A stretch of 64,000 bases of DNA from Eutrigla gurnardus (lineage: Eukaryota; Chordata; Actinopteri; Perciformes; Triglidae), in contig OY741267.1 of NCBI GenBank assembly GCA_963514095.1, positions 25,241,302 through 25,305,301 of the forward strand, read 5' to 3'. Positions 1-10,609 of this stretch are shown in pieces. Positions within the stretch are counted from its first letter, which is position 1. Every line of letters begins with the position of its first letter. The translations under genes were made by a program, and so were the position numbers. Below the pieces are notes generated by a model. It had not been told where the DNA came from, searched no databases, and saw only the letters and a list, made by a program, of their open reading frames with translations.

Positions 1-372
1 AGACTCCCTGAACTCGTTCATTATCCGTCTGCAAAGAACACTTTCTCTTCAGCTCAGTGACCCCGTTAACGGTGCCATGTCAGCACTAAGAGCTTACCAA
101 AATAATTGAGAGCATTGAAAAGTTGGTTTTAATAATCCTAACTGGCGTGAGAGCACGGCGACGCAGCGAGGTGCCACCGCAGGGGTCACGCAGGGGTCAG
201 CCTCACCGGTGTTGGATACGGATATAATACTGCAGAATGTCCACAGAGATTAACAGCTTAGATGGAAACTGCATTGTGGGTCGGCAACACTCGGGTCGAC
301 GTGTCCTTTGGATCGCAGAATCTGAGAGATGAAATGAACACAGATTTTTGCTGTGTTTCTTGTTGGTGTTTG

Positions 373-730
373 AGCCGAGAGAGAGGGCAATATTCAGAGA
401 AAAAAAGTGACAGATTTGCGACTTTATAAAGTTCACGTGTTGTCATAGCAACAGCAAACATCCGGTCAAGCAACTTGTTTGCTTCTTCTACAACACCATA
501 AGGTGACAACATGTCCTCATATAAATAAACCCAACAATAAGCATCCACATCATCACCCTAAGGACCTTAACGAGGCGCTGTAACACGATGGCATGATTCA
601 TTACAAACATAAATGTCTACATTCATGGTAAGTTAGCTAGCATTGATGCCGGTTGTTAGCATCCTATAATAAACTCGCACATTTGCAACTTTTTTCTCTC
701 TAGCTCCGTTTTTTTTTCTCCTACAGTTGC
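373..730 (+). mobile_element. Foldback MITE, copy A
   Basis: This copy shares the family core (AATAAGCAT...CACCCTAAGGACC...AACGAGGCG), the CATAGCAAC...CAAACATCCGG block, the GTTAGCTAGCAT block and the TTGCNACTTTTTT ends seen in ten other places in the window. Its outer terminal inverted repeats (TACGACGGCGTAT...) are degraded here. There is no coding capacity, so it would need a transposase supplied from elsewhere. Confidence 0.8.
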
Positions 731-1727
731 AGCCTCTCCCCGGCTGGTCACTGTGATTTATTCTACCAGTTAACTCCATGAAACCTCTGAATGTGGGGTC
801 AGGGGTCATCATCTCATCACGACCCAGTCAATTAGTTGAGTTGCCCGAGGACATTTTGTGAGCCGGTGTGTGAGAACCAATGCTCTTACATTCAGAGACA
901 AACATCCAAATTCATGGGCGAGTAGGCGAGTTGAAAACATTCCCATACTTCTCTTCTCCTTCCCCCTGTGGGCTTCCACACTGATGGGCCATGTTTCCAG
1001 CCACAAGCCGGTCGTTAGTCAACAACAGTTCCTAGCAAAGCTGGTGAGCGATCCCACAGCCTCGTCAGCCAAACGCTGCTCTACAGATGACACTTCAGAG
1101 CACCGGGGGCGACTCGGCCCGCTCTCAGCCCCGAGCAGCAACCGGCAATCAACAACAACACAAATGCAGCATGGGAAAATAAACAAAACACCAAAGCGTT
1201 ACCAGCCTTCGCTTGCAGATGTCTCACGCTGCTCGTCGACCGGCCTTATATGTCATCGAGCACGGCCAACGCTCATTGGCTGCCAGCTGCTTTTTAAAGA
1301 GAGTGTGGTGCCTTTAAGGGCCGGAGAGAGAGACAGAGAGAGACAGAGAGAGAGAGTCATGGAGACTGTAATGACGGGGGTCAGACCAGGAGGTGAGTCC
1401 CGTAAAATCCAACCATCCAGTTTTGGTAAATACCACCAAAAAAGAAAATGACATTGGAGGAACTTCAACCAGCATCATCACACTTTCTGATTATTTCATT
1501 TCCATTCCGGCTCAGCTGATCCGGATTCCCACGGTCCAGTTAACACCGCTGCAACACAATAACCAACCGGCTCCCCTCTAGCTTTCTTTGGCGTGGCTGT
1601 CGAGGGCGGATCGCTTAACGACGGGGGACTATCCGAGTTGTTATACGAGGCGTATCGATGTGGAAAGCAATATCTGGGAATCTTCCTTCACTGATGGCTG
1701 AGCATAATCAAACAGGGACTGAGATGT

Positions 1728-1747
1728 GTGGGGGGGGGGGGGGGGGG
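1728..1747. repeat. Poly-G run
   Basis: An uninterrupted run of about 18-20 G residues. It is of the sort that is often mis-sized by sequencing. Confidence 0.9.
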
Positions 1748-1880
1748 CTCACAGTCATTAAAGTAACCAATCTAAATGTAAAGAGGCATAGAAGTAGAAA
1801 TATATATATTTAAAACTCTTGGAGTTTAATTTTATAAAAGAGAACTGAGGCCACAGAGACTTTATCTACGATGCTTCCTT

Positions 1881-2373
1881 CAGGGTTCCTCCAAAGTCAA
1901 ATTCAAGCACTTTCCAAGCATTTCAAGGTGCATTTCCATGCTTTTCCAGCACCTTCCAGCTGTGGTAAACTCCATATGTGTATCAATCCAATGGTCAGTA
2001 TTCAGTCTACTTATTATGTCACTTGTTCATCACATTAAATGAGATGTTATTGTCCTCTAAACAACCAACATGATGTTTGGAGACAGCTTTTTACAGAAGG
2101 ACCACAAATGAAAGGAAAACTAATTCCACTAACAGATCCACAGAAATATAATCACCAACTATTTTCATCATCTGTTCATCATCAAAAGTCATTTTTCATA
2201 AAGAAATGTCAGAAAATGCTGTTTTCAGTCCCTCAAATATGGAGATCTTCTTTTCTCTGTTCTATCATAGATGTCATCACATAGAACACACATTTCAAAT
2301 CCAAGCACTTTTCAAACCTCAAACACTAAATTCAAGCGTTTTCAAGGATTTCCAGCACCCGTACTAAACCCTG
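1881..2373 (+). mobile_element. hAT-like MITE with CAGGG/CCCTG ends, copy 1
   Basis: The element starts with CAGGGTTCCT and ends with ...TAAACCCTG. The body is almost identical to 46083-46598 over several hundred bases, and its 3' end recurs at 59022-59103. CAGGG...CCCTG termini are typical of the hAT superfamily, and there is no transposase frame. The target-site duplication is unclear here (GCTTCCTT on the left, GCTTCATT just outside the right end). Confidence 0.75.
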
Positions 2374-3584
2374 TTGCTTCATTCCTGAGACACATTTCGT
2401 GCAGTTAAATCTTGAATATGAAGTTTCTCCGCTCTCTGTTCATGTGTGAACAGGATGTGAGAACAGGATGTGAGAACGCTGCGACGTGGACTCTTAGATT
2501 TGGTCGTCTCTGACTGAACGGAGGTGGCGTTCCCACCATGTGACCTGTGACCTGTGACCTCCACTCAGGATTATACATTACGATGATCTGACTAAGATGT
2601 TTAATCTTAAGAGACGACTCTTTCTGTCTCACATCCGTTCTGCATCTGTCTGTCTCTCCGTTATCCATCCGTCTGTCTCCCCCCTTATTTCTCTCCCTTA
2701 CCCAGAATGCATTGCCCCCCCCCGGACTTAAGTAAAGCTCCACATCATTGATCAACACAAGAAGAATAGGTGGTGTCATGACAGGACAGATTTTGATCTT
2801 TAAAGCGTTATGGATTGCAGACATTTGGAAGAAAAAAGGTTAATTCTGTCAAATGATTTATTCCGTATGGTCGATGAATTAGATAACAAGTGTCTAGTTA
2901 CTGCTTGGCCCTCCCTACCGTGTGACGTACAGTTTCATCACAGACAAACCCAAATAATCTCCCCCTTCATCCCAACTGTACGTCGGTGCATCGGATATAT
3001 CGTGTTCTCTGTTTAATGTCCCACTTAGCCACGGCTTTAGATGCTCACGCACCTAAAAGAGGATGTTACATACACGCCATGTCTGACGGGACACATCCTG
3101 TGCTCTGTATATACACTATATGTATATATATGTATGTATAATATATAGAGACCACTTCATCTCGTCGAGTGTGTGGCCTTTAGGTGGATAAGTCACCCGT
3201 GGGTGTCCTAATGGACAAACATCTCTGTCTTCACAGTAGTCTAACTGTGTGGAGAATGGATTGGAGGACATGGGGGGGGGGGGCGACGTGATCTTTTTCA
3301 AGGAAAGGCTTATGTTATCAGATCGGGAGGGAAACCGTGGCACAGTCACATCCACCACACTTTCCTTTTTTACTTCACAAACAAGTTCTTTACTTCTGGA
3401 ATAAACCTTCTTCACGTGTACTAATATATCTAATATACATTAAAAACAAAGAGTATGCAAGTTCTCAAGATGTATTTCTACTTCCTTTAGGTAAGTGTAC
3501 ATGAGAAGTGGTTGTGTAAGCAGAAGCTCCCGTCTTGTCCATGCATGTACTCGCTGTAACCGTAGAACCTGTATATGCAGTACA

Positions 3585-3691
<107 letters not shown>

Positions 3692-3804
3692 AAAGCATTG
3701 AATTCCAAGAGGAGCAACACGTGTAATCATCTGAACGACCGTGGATGACACAGCGAGCAGCATCACGTCTGTCGTGGTCAAGTGACCGTCTGGAAATCTA
3801 GAAG

Positions 3805-3870
3805 GAGGAACACCGAGACCGAGACCGGGACTGGGACTGGGACCGAGACCGAGACCGAGACCGAGAGAAG
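3805..3870. repeat. GAGACC/GGGACT hexamer-like minisatellite
   Basis: A short tandem array of CCGAGA and CTGGGA hexamer variants. It gives a Ser/Val/Pro repeat on the minus strand and is not coding. Confidence 0.8.
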
Positions 3871-4283
3871 AAGAAGAGGAGGATTGAAGGTGGTGGAGGG
3901 TTGAGTTTCGAGTGAGAGGGGAACTGAGGAACAGGAAGAGAAAGGGGGGGGTGGGAGGTGCTGCTGATCCTTGCATCTGCTTCCTTTAAACATGTCAGGT
4001 GTGAGGGAGAATCTGAAGGGACGTTTCTGATCGGGGATCAAACAGCCGGATCGCCCGTGGCTGCGTCTGTACCGTCTTAATATCTTTTTCAAAGTAGTGT
4101 TTCATCTCGACAAGACAGCCCAGAGCGAGAGCTCCCCCTGTATTTAGATCTGTGTGTGTGACGTGAACGGAGTGGGACTTAAAACAAAAAAGGTATAAAG
4201 ATAGAAGCTGGGTTTCACTCTCACAAACACTAAATACAGAAATACATCCTTTTAAGTTTCAGGGCTGAAGTTTTCTGAAGCAC

Positions 4284-4284
<1 letters not shown>

Positions 4285-4349
<65 letters not shown>
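4285..4349. repeat. (CA)n microsatellite
   Basis: A pure CA dinucleotide tract in the presumed glypican intron 1. A poly-G run of over 20 bases follows near 4451-4474. Confidence 0.98.
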
Positions 4350-4350
<1 letters not shown>

Positions 4351-4653
4351 ATGTTTCTACGGATGTAGGTCACATCTACACACCACACTTACACAATAAA
4401 TGGTGCTACTGCAGGTGCGACTTTGGCCCCAAAATAGACTCACATTCCTGGTGGGGGGGGGGGGGGGGGGGGGGTGCAGAGGGATTATGGTTCTCAGTGG
4501 CAATGAGTTTATACTGTAGCACTGCGTGGAGGCTCAACATGCAGGTTACTACATATAATTACACAGGTTTTGGGGGACAGATCCTTGAAAGGGTGACTGG
4601 GTTCAGGTCTGGGTCCACCAAACAAGACCAGCAGGGAAAGGAGAGGAGCTTAC

Positions 4654-4813
4654 CTGAGATCTCGGACTGAGGGACGCCGTCCAGAGCGAATCCTTTCCCG
4701 TTATAAAACTGCCTGATATCCGAACAACTCCGGGCTTTGCTGGTCCCTTTGTCCCCCCAGGCCGGTGCCGTTAGAGAGCACAGCGCCAGCGCCGCTACCA
4801 TGAAGGCATCCAT
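4654..4813 (-). CDS. gpc1: Glypican (GPC1/GPC6 class), first coding exon
   Basis: The exon encodes 53 residues plus one base: a signal peptide (MDAFMVAALALCSLTAPAWG, probable cleavage after the final G) and the start of the cysteine-rich glypican core. The segment SKARSC..IRQ.Y..KGF.L..VPQSEISG carries the family signature. It ends at a consensus donor (TCAG|GTAAGC) in phase 1, just before the EHLRICPQ-type segment that exon 2 should encode. The mature protein would be a GPI-linked heparan sulfate proteoglycan acting on Hedgehog, Wnt and FGF ligands. The ATG is the first in frame and lies directly before the signal peptide. From memory, VPQxEISG and SKxRSC match human GPC1 (VPQAEISG, SKSRSC) better than GPC6 (IPYQEIAG, VKARSC). 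The neighbouring GPC5-like gene would instead suggest gpc6. Glypican identity is firm; the paralogue is not. Confidence 0.7.
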
Positions 4814-4825
4814 CCCAGCAGACTG

Positions 4826-4868
<43 letters not shown>
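4826..4868. repeat. (CA)n tract in the glypican 5' leader
   Basis: About 21 GT units on the plus strand, read as CA on the coding strand. The tract ends about 13 nt before the ATG at 4813, then a G-run follows on the plus strand. It lies in the 5' UTR or immediate promoter. Confidence 0.95.
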
Positions 4869-4871
<3 letters not shown>

Positions 4872-4983
4872 GGGGGGGACTAAGTCAAGTGCAAAATCCG
4901 AGGGAAGAGAAGAAGTCCTGGTCCCGGTGAGTGAACCAGGGGGAGGGAGAGGGGAGGAGGGGGGGGCTACCGAGCGCTGCTGT

Positions 4984-5183
4984 NNNNNNNNNNNNNNNNN
5001 NNNNNNNNNNNNNNNNNNNNNNNNNNNNNNNNNNNNNNNNNNNNNNNNNNNNNNNNNNNNNNNNNNNNNNNNNNNNNNNNNNNNNNNNNNNNNNNNNNNN
5101 NNNNNNNNNNNNNNNNNNNNNNNNNNNNNNNNNNNNNNNNNNNNNNNNNNNNNNNNNNNNNNNNNNNNNNNNNNNNNNNNNNN
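4984..5183. other. Assembly gap (200 N)
   Basis: Exactly 200 N residues, placed just upstream of the glypican first exon where its promoter or a CpG-rich 5' UTR would be expected. The true length is unknown. The overlapping open frames reading through N are meaningless. Confidence 0.99.
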
Positions 5184-6024
5184 GGCTGCATTAAAAAGTG
5201 CAATGCATCAGCGCTGACTCAGTTTTGATCGCAGACACAAATATAGTGAGTGACTGTGCGAGTGTTAATTCTTACACCGCCGATAGAAACTGCAGCTTTC
5301 ACAAGCAGTTAGAAACAAGCTTTGTTCTGGCTCGGGTTTATGAAGCCTTCTCTCCCCCTCTCTCCCCCCTCTCTCCCCCCCCTCTCCCTGATCGGGGAGA
5401 AGCTGCTTTAGGTTCTCTCAACACTCCACACACACGGTGGTGGAAACTGGATTTTAAAAACAAATCTGTCTTGGTAATCTGTCTCGTTTGGTTTTCAGAC
5501 GGAGCTGGAAGAATAAGATGCTGCGTGATGATTGTCATGTAAAACAGCCTTTTGACTAGAAGTGGAACATTGGGATGCAGGTTTTTTTCTTGCACATGAG
5601 AGAGGAAATGACTGCAGTGACTGAACTGAAAGCACCTCGTTTCAAACCAAACTTAAGAGATGGATTAAAAACAACCAACACTGCAATCATCTGGTCGTCC
5701 TCGGCCTTCTTTGTATTTTCTTTTCTCTTGCATTTTGTCTTATTAATGTCATGTGACGATGTGTTGAAGGGACTACAGATGGAAATGAGCTTCGTTTGCT
5801 AACTCGGTGTCTTCAGACGTGGACATCACATTTACCATCATACGTCATTCTGCTTCACGGGGGGCCGAACGACATCATGTCAAAAGATGACGCTTAGTTT
5901 TTATTCTTATCAGGTCCCAAACGCCCACATAGCAAAGAGAAATTAATAATGCATACTAAAAGAAGAGCTCAGGTCTAAGGAGGTTAAATAAACAAATAAA
6001 TAAATAAGATTGTATGTAAAATGT
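5184..6024. other. Intergenic, upstream flank of the glypican gene
   Basis: A pyrimidine-rich stretch of CTCTCCCC units lies at about 5348-5390, followed by AT-richer unique sequence ending in a (TAAA)n-like stretch near 5985-6007. I see no exon or named element. Part of it may be proximal promoter of the minus-strand glypican. Confidence 0.6.
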
Positions 6025-6817
6025 TAAAGCAACACTAAAGAGTATTTAGTGCCTTAAAATAATGTTTCCAAAATAGTTTCAGTGGTTCATCACCTCAAAA
6101 CCAGGTGAACGGCACTTCAGCATTCGCTCTGCAGCCCTCTATTGGCTGTAACCGCACTATGTAACTTTGACTCGTCGGGTCGCGGTTTTGTAGTTCTAAT
6201 GAGACTACGAATTTGACCTGCTTTACGGCGTTACAAAAGCCGGTAGGTGGAGGCTCTGCGTGGAGATCAGTGGGAGAACACCCGGCAGGTGCGTGGAAGA
6301 TACCTTGCAACTAGGTAGTTTTAAAATTGGCATCATGGCAGAGCCTGCAAAGAAAAGGAGGAGTATCATGTCCGATGAGGCGAAGAGAAGAAAACGGGAG
6401 CACGACAAAGAAAGAGCTCGAACGAGAGTGAATATCGGACCGGCTAACACTCGTTGGCGAGAGCTGAAGGAGGCTACAAAATGCAAGATGGATGGTGACT
6501 TGGCTTTGTTGCTGCTGGACTTGTAAATAATACATTGTTGATTATTTTATTGGCTCATGTTAGCTAAGGCGTTAGCTATTGTGTTAATATATATGTAACT
6601 ATCGCTATGGCTCATGTTAGCTAAGCTAAAGCGTTAGCTACTCTACCTTGTCACTGGACATCGTTCAAATCGTTCATCGTTTCCAGAGCTGGTTCTGCAT
6701 ACAAACAAATAACGTGCGTGCGACGGTAGGCTAAATTATTTACGACGGCAGAAATGGACAATTCCGCTTCCAACCTGTAGGGGGACCGAAGAGGAAAAGT
6801 TCTTAAGTGTTGCTTTA
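6025..6817 (+). mobile_element. Terminal-inverted-repeat element carrying a short ORF
   Basis: The left end TAAAGCAACACTAAAGA is mirrored at the right end by TCTTAAGTGTTGCTTTA, which bounds 793 bp. Inside are a 63-codon ORF (6335-6526) and a direct repeat of GGCTCATGTTAGCTAA (about 6553 and 6609). There is no transposase-length frame, so it is non-autonomous. The flanks do not give me a clear target-site duplication, so the superfamily is open. Confidence 0.65.
6335..6526 (+). CDS. Small basic ORF inside an inverted-repeat element (hypothetical, 63 aa)
   Basis: This ORF has a reasonable start context (CATCATGG) and an in-frame TAA. The N-terminal half is strongly basic (AKKRR, EAKRRKRE, DKERART) and could be nuclear or nucleic-acid binding. 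It is followed by RVNIG..N.RWRELK and a leucine-rich end, K.DGDLALLLLDL. An upstream in-frame ATG at 6260 would add 25 residues. I recall similar basic-then-(R/I)NIG..(F)xRWRxLR...LA..LLD segments at the N-termini of many predicted fish proteins and repeat-derived frames, but cannot confirm this here. It may be a captured exon, the remnant N-terminus of a transposon protein, or untranslated. It lies within inverted repeats and stops before any recognisable domain. Confidence 0.4.
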   Translation: MAEPAKKRRSIMSDEAKRRKREHDKERARTRVNIGPANTRWRELKEATKCKMDGDLALLLLDL

Positions 6818-7766
6818 GACGATTTGAAAGCAGTGTCCGATGTGAGGATCCAAACACAGCATTCTGATCCCTGTTAGATGTTTATCAAACTTTGACATTT
6901 TATTGTTTTAAATGTGTAAATTGGGACTTTCCTTCTAATAAAACCATCTCATATTAACGCTGCTGTTCTGTGCAGAAATATCTCCTGTTAACAACTAATT
7001 TGACTTTTGAAGCTGTATTTAATAACATTAATTACACTGCATTGAATTAGACTCCTTCATCAAATCAGCACGAATCAGCCGTTCAGTAATTAATACCATT
7101 AATTACACCTGAGTCTCATTGTTGGGAGCTTTAACACACACGCTAGAAACAAGTTGCTGACCAGTTAGCAACTTGTTGCCCGTTACTCTGACCGTCAAGG
7201 GGGGTCTGCAGGTCTGCAGGTCTTACCCGGGTTTGGTGGTCTTCCGTCGGCTCTACTGTTCGACGAGCCGCTAACGAGCCTGCTGCTAGTAGCGCCCCAG
7301 TGACGTCAGAGCGGGGGAGGTGGCTAGGGGGGGAAGCTGCGCGCGGAGACCGGAACTAACGTTACGCCGACTGTTGATGCAATACCTCCCCCAACCTGCA
7401 GGCGGCCGAGCATGGTGAAACCTGGTTTATCTGGGGTTTTTTCAAGCATATATTTATTGTTTTTGACAAGCAAATCGAAAAGCACAACAAAATAAGTGAT
7501 GAACAATAATAATGTAATGATATTAGTGAATAATAGATTGTATTTTTGGGGGTTTCAAGACACACAAGGACACCTTATGAAACTTCAATAAAACATACAC
7601 ACCAAGCAGGTGGAGGAAAAGAGATAAAGTAATAAATATTATTTTTTTAGGAGCCTAAGTTTCCCCAAACTGGATAGCAAGTCGTATCCCAGTATATATA
7701 AAAAAAATATATCATCAACGACAAGAGCCAAGAGTGGAAATTGTCCAAGAGATGAAGATGAGGAGG

Positions 7767-7793
7767 GAGGAGGAGGAGGAGGAGGAGGAGGAA
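7767..7793. repeat. (GGA)n trinucleotide repeat
   Basis: A tandem array of AGG/GGA units. A second array with the same unit lies at 7907-7949. Confidence 0.9.
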
Positions 7794-7906
7794 TTGATTG
7801 ATTGAAAACTTTATTGAACAACAGTTAACAAGAAGTGTTCAAAAGGATAAAAAACACAATAAAGCCGAAACCATTGTGGTCCTTTAGATGGAAGGGAAGA
7901 GAACAG

Positions 7907-7949
7907 GAGGAGGAGGAGGAGGAAGAGGAGGAGGAGGAGGAGGAGGAGA
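7907..7949. repeat. (GGA)n trinucleotide repeat
   Basis: A GGA array with one GGAAGA interruption. It gives the poly-Leu/Pro frames on the minus strand. Confidence 0.9.
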
Positions 7950-8490
7950 GCAGTAATGTCTAGTAATGGCATGTCTATCCCCAGTGATTCTCTCGAAGCA
8001 ACAGGTGTTACTGAGCGACTCATGTGATCTCAGTGAGGATCCACGAGGTCCAGAAGAACATCTCCACCTCCACTTCTCCTCCGCCGGTTGGGTCTTCATG
8101 TCTTCCTCTCGTTGTCTTTCAGAACTCAGAGAACAAATTGGGGTTCTTGTGCGCTCCGAGGTTCCTCTGAAGCAGGAACAGAAGTTCTTTTAGTCCAACC
8201 AGCATCAGCTCCACTTTCAGGCCGAAACAAAAAAAAAACAAAACACCTCACGGTAGCTTGACAGCAGGGTAACACCTCCTAACTAGTGTTTACCTGCCAG
8301 CAGTGCAGCAGTGCATGATGGGAAAACAGAAGCGACAAGTGAGGCCAATCAGTGAGCGGGGAGGAAAGTCGTGTTTGTGTGTGTGATGGAGATTCTCCTC
8401 TTGATGGGCCGTCATGTTGAAAATGTGTGTAATGGGATTGAATTAGTCGGCTCCGCGCTCTCTGAGCGTGATGCTAATTGGCATGGTTGC

Positions 8491-8518
8491 TGGGGGGGGG
8501 GGGGGGGGGGGGGGGGGA
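8491..8518. repeat. Poly-G run
   Basis: About 27 consecutive G residues. A second run of about 14 lies near 8551-8564. Confidence 0.9.
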
Positions 8519-8672
8519 GTGGCAGTGACAGCTCATGTTAGCCTGTTGTTGGGGGGGGGGGGGGCTATGGAAGACACTTCGTTTTCCCTCCACCTCATCT
8601 CTGAAAACACTACTTCCACGGCCTCCAGTTCGTCACTCTGATCCCCGGGCTGGAAGGGTGAGCCAATCTGGG

Positions 8673-8694
8673 GTGTGTGTGTGTGTGTGTGTGC

Positions 8695-8736
<42 letters not shown>

Positions 8737-8749
8737 ATGTGTGTGTGTG
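8673..8749. repeat. (GT)n microsatellite with GC interruptions
   Basis: A GT tract interrupted twice by GCGC. Confidence 0.95.
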
Positions 8750-8828
8750 AGGGCGTTCAGGAGTATAGGAGCCGGGCCAAACCAGCGGGACAGAAGTGCT
8801 GATGTGTGCTACCGTTTAAAATAGCCCA

Positions 8829-8909
8829 GACAGACAGTCAGACAGACAGATAGACAGGCAGACAGACAGACAGTCAGACAGACAGATAGACAGGCAGACA
8901 GACAGACAG
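8829..8909. repeat. (CAGA)n array with higher-order duplication
   Basis: CAGA tetramers with TCAGA, TAGA and GGCAGA variants. The pattern CAGTCAGACAGACAGATAGA appears twice, about 40 bp apart, which shows a duplicated higher-order block. Confidence 0.9.
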
Positions 8910-9289
8910 CTGAGCAGCTGTGACCTCAGGTCCCCGAAACTCTCCGTTACACTCGCCGACAACCACCATGTGTGTGTGTGTGTCTGTGTACCTTCACATT
9001 TGCAGTTAAAAGTCATTTTCAGACTGGTCGTCCATATTTTAAAGTCATTTTTCTGCGTCAGTCGGCGAGGTTATTAAAGGACGGCAGACGGCTTCTTTTT
9101 ATTTTTTGTCAGACAGGAACAATACGATCCATTTACAGCTCAGGCAGAGAGGAGGCACGATATCCTTGGACCCGTCTCTCTCTCTCTCTCTCTCTGTCTG
9201 TCTCTCTCGGCTGCAGCCAGACAGTTTCACAGCAACAAGCATGAAATAGGCAAAGATCAAATACAGACTGTGTGCAGCTGGAAGAGCAC

Positions 9290-9293
<4 letters not shown>

Positions 9294-9325
<32 letters not shown>
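9294..9325. repeat. (GT)n microsatellite
   Basis: A pure GT tract of 16 units. Confidence 0.95.
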
Positions 9326-9326
<1 letters not shown>

Positions 9327-9441
9327 TCAGCCAGGGAAAGTGCTATTAGCCGTGTGCTTGATGGCTAAAACAGTGGGAGGTGTGGTGAGACTTGGAGGGC
9401 CACTGTCGCCTGATAGGCTGCCATCGAATGCTTTTATAATC

Positions 9442-9443
<2 letters not shown>

Positions 9444-9503
<60 letters not shown>

Positions 9504-9529
9504 TGTGTGTGTGTGTGTGGGGGGGGGGG
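9444..9529. repeat. (GT)n microsatellite followed by poly-G
   Basis: About 38 GT units with one AT interruption, running into about 10 G residues. Confidence 0.95.
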
Positions 9530-9658
9530 CGGCGTTACCCTGAAGACCAATTATAAGCATGACTCAAAAACGATATGATATATTCTTTTCTTTTTTTGCT
9601 TCTAGTCCCATTGTGTGTCTCTATGACGTGTCTGGCTGAAATATGGCATTTAAATGTG

Positions 9659-9721
9659 ACACACACACACACACACACACGCACACACACACACACACAC
9701 ACTCACACACTCACACACACA
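9659..9721. repeat. (CA)n microsatellite
   Basis: A CA tract with GC and TC interruptions. Confidence 0.95.
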
Positions 9722-10238
9722 CCTAATTCCGGCCGTGACCTCACTCTTGTTTAAATCTAATTGTGGGCCCACAAACACGTGTCTGTTCTCACCCACAATG
9801 CTTTGCTGCGTGTTTATATGTGTCCTACAGCGAGCTCAGATTGGCAGCACCGGAATAATTCATAGCCCACGAATAGACCCCCCCCCCATGGGTCAGCCAC
9901 ACATCAGCTGAGCGAGCATACTGCCACCACGTCGCCGCCTCGTTCCCGTGTCTTCTGCCTCTATTCCTGGTGGGAACGCCGAGCTGAGAAGGTCAAAACC
10001 GCCGCCGCCGCCTCACGAAGTCGCAGTATGGCGTCAACGGATGGAACCAGCGATGCGTTCAGGGACGGATTGTATCTAGTTAATCATAGTTACTAAGTCT
10101 GAAAATATATCTATACCTCACTCGTGTCCGTGAGCTAAGTCTGGAGGAGCTGAAGGGGCGGGAGGCGGTTAGCTTAGCTTAGCATAAGCAGATCTCTAGT
10201 TCAAAAATACATGTTGTAGTACCTCTAACGTCCACTAA

Positions 10239-10609
10239 GGGCCATGTCCACATTTGTGTGTAAACGCAGACCTTTTTGATGCCTGTAAACACACTTTTCT
10301 TGAGACCAGGTTCCAGGGTGCAAAGTCAAAAACACCACCCTTGTGTGCTTCAGCAAATACGCATATGATGATGTCATCGCCCCGCCCCTCTAGCTGCCAT
10401 GCGTGTTCGGTTTCTTCTTCTACCGTCGGTTTGTATACAGCCCGCAAGCTTTATGCATGCTCTGTCTCTTATTCTGTTTTTGGTGCATTTTTGTAGCAGA
10501 AACAGCACCACACACAGGCCTGGAATATGTACTACAGCGTGGATTCATTAGGACGCTGATTTTCTTAGAAGGAAAACCAAAGATTGTTTTGGAACGTGTG
10601 GACACGGCC
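10239..10609 (+). mobile_element. PIF/Harbinger-type MITE, 371 bp
   Basis: The left end GGGCCATGTCCACA mirrors the right end TGTGGACACGGCC. Both ends are flanked by TAA (10236-10238 and 10610-10612), matching the 3-bp TWA target duplication of PIF/Harbinger elements. Internal blocks (GATGATGTCATCGCCCCGCC, and GTAGCAGAAACAGC followed by GGCCTGGAATATGTACTAC) recur in the element at 34888-35793. There is no transposase. Confidence 0.8.

Larger units (their letters stand above)
6818..10238. other. Intergenic interval rich in simple repeats
   Basis: This lies between the two glypican genes. Besides the repeats listed separately it holds unique sequence without a supported exon. Open frames here are microsatellite-derived (poly-Pro/Leu from GGA, poly-Cys/Val from GT). 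The GC-rich patch around 7230-7360 could be regulatory but shows no diagnostic motif. Confidence 0.6.

Noticed and set aside
858..1451. 197-codon plus-strand open frame
   Set aside because: No recognisable domain, low-complexity RERQRERE end from a GA repeat, and no conserved start context.
4559..4600. RICPPKPV residues after the first glypican exon, reminiscent of the EHLRICPQ start of exon 2
   Set aside because: They lie about 60 nt past a consensus donor, lack a preceding acceptor, end at a stop and do not continue into the TCC motif.
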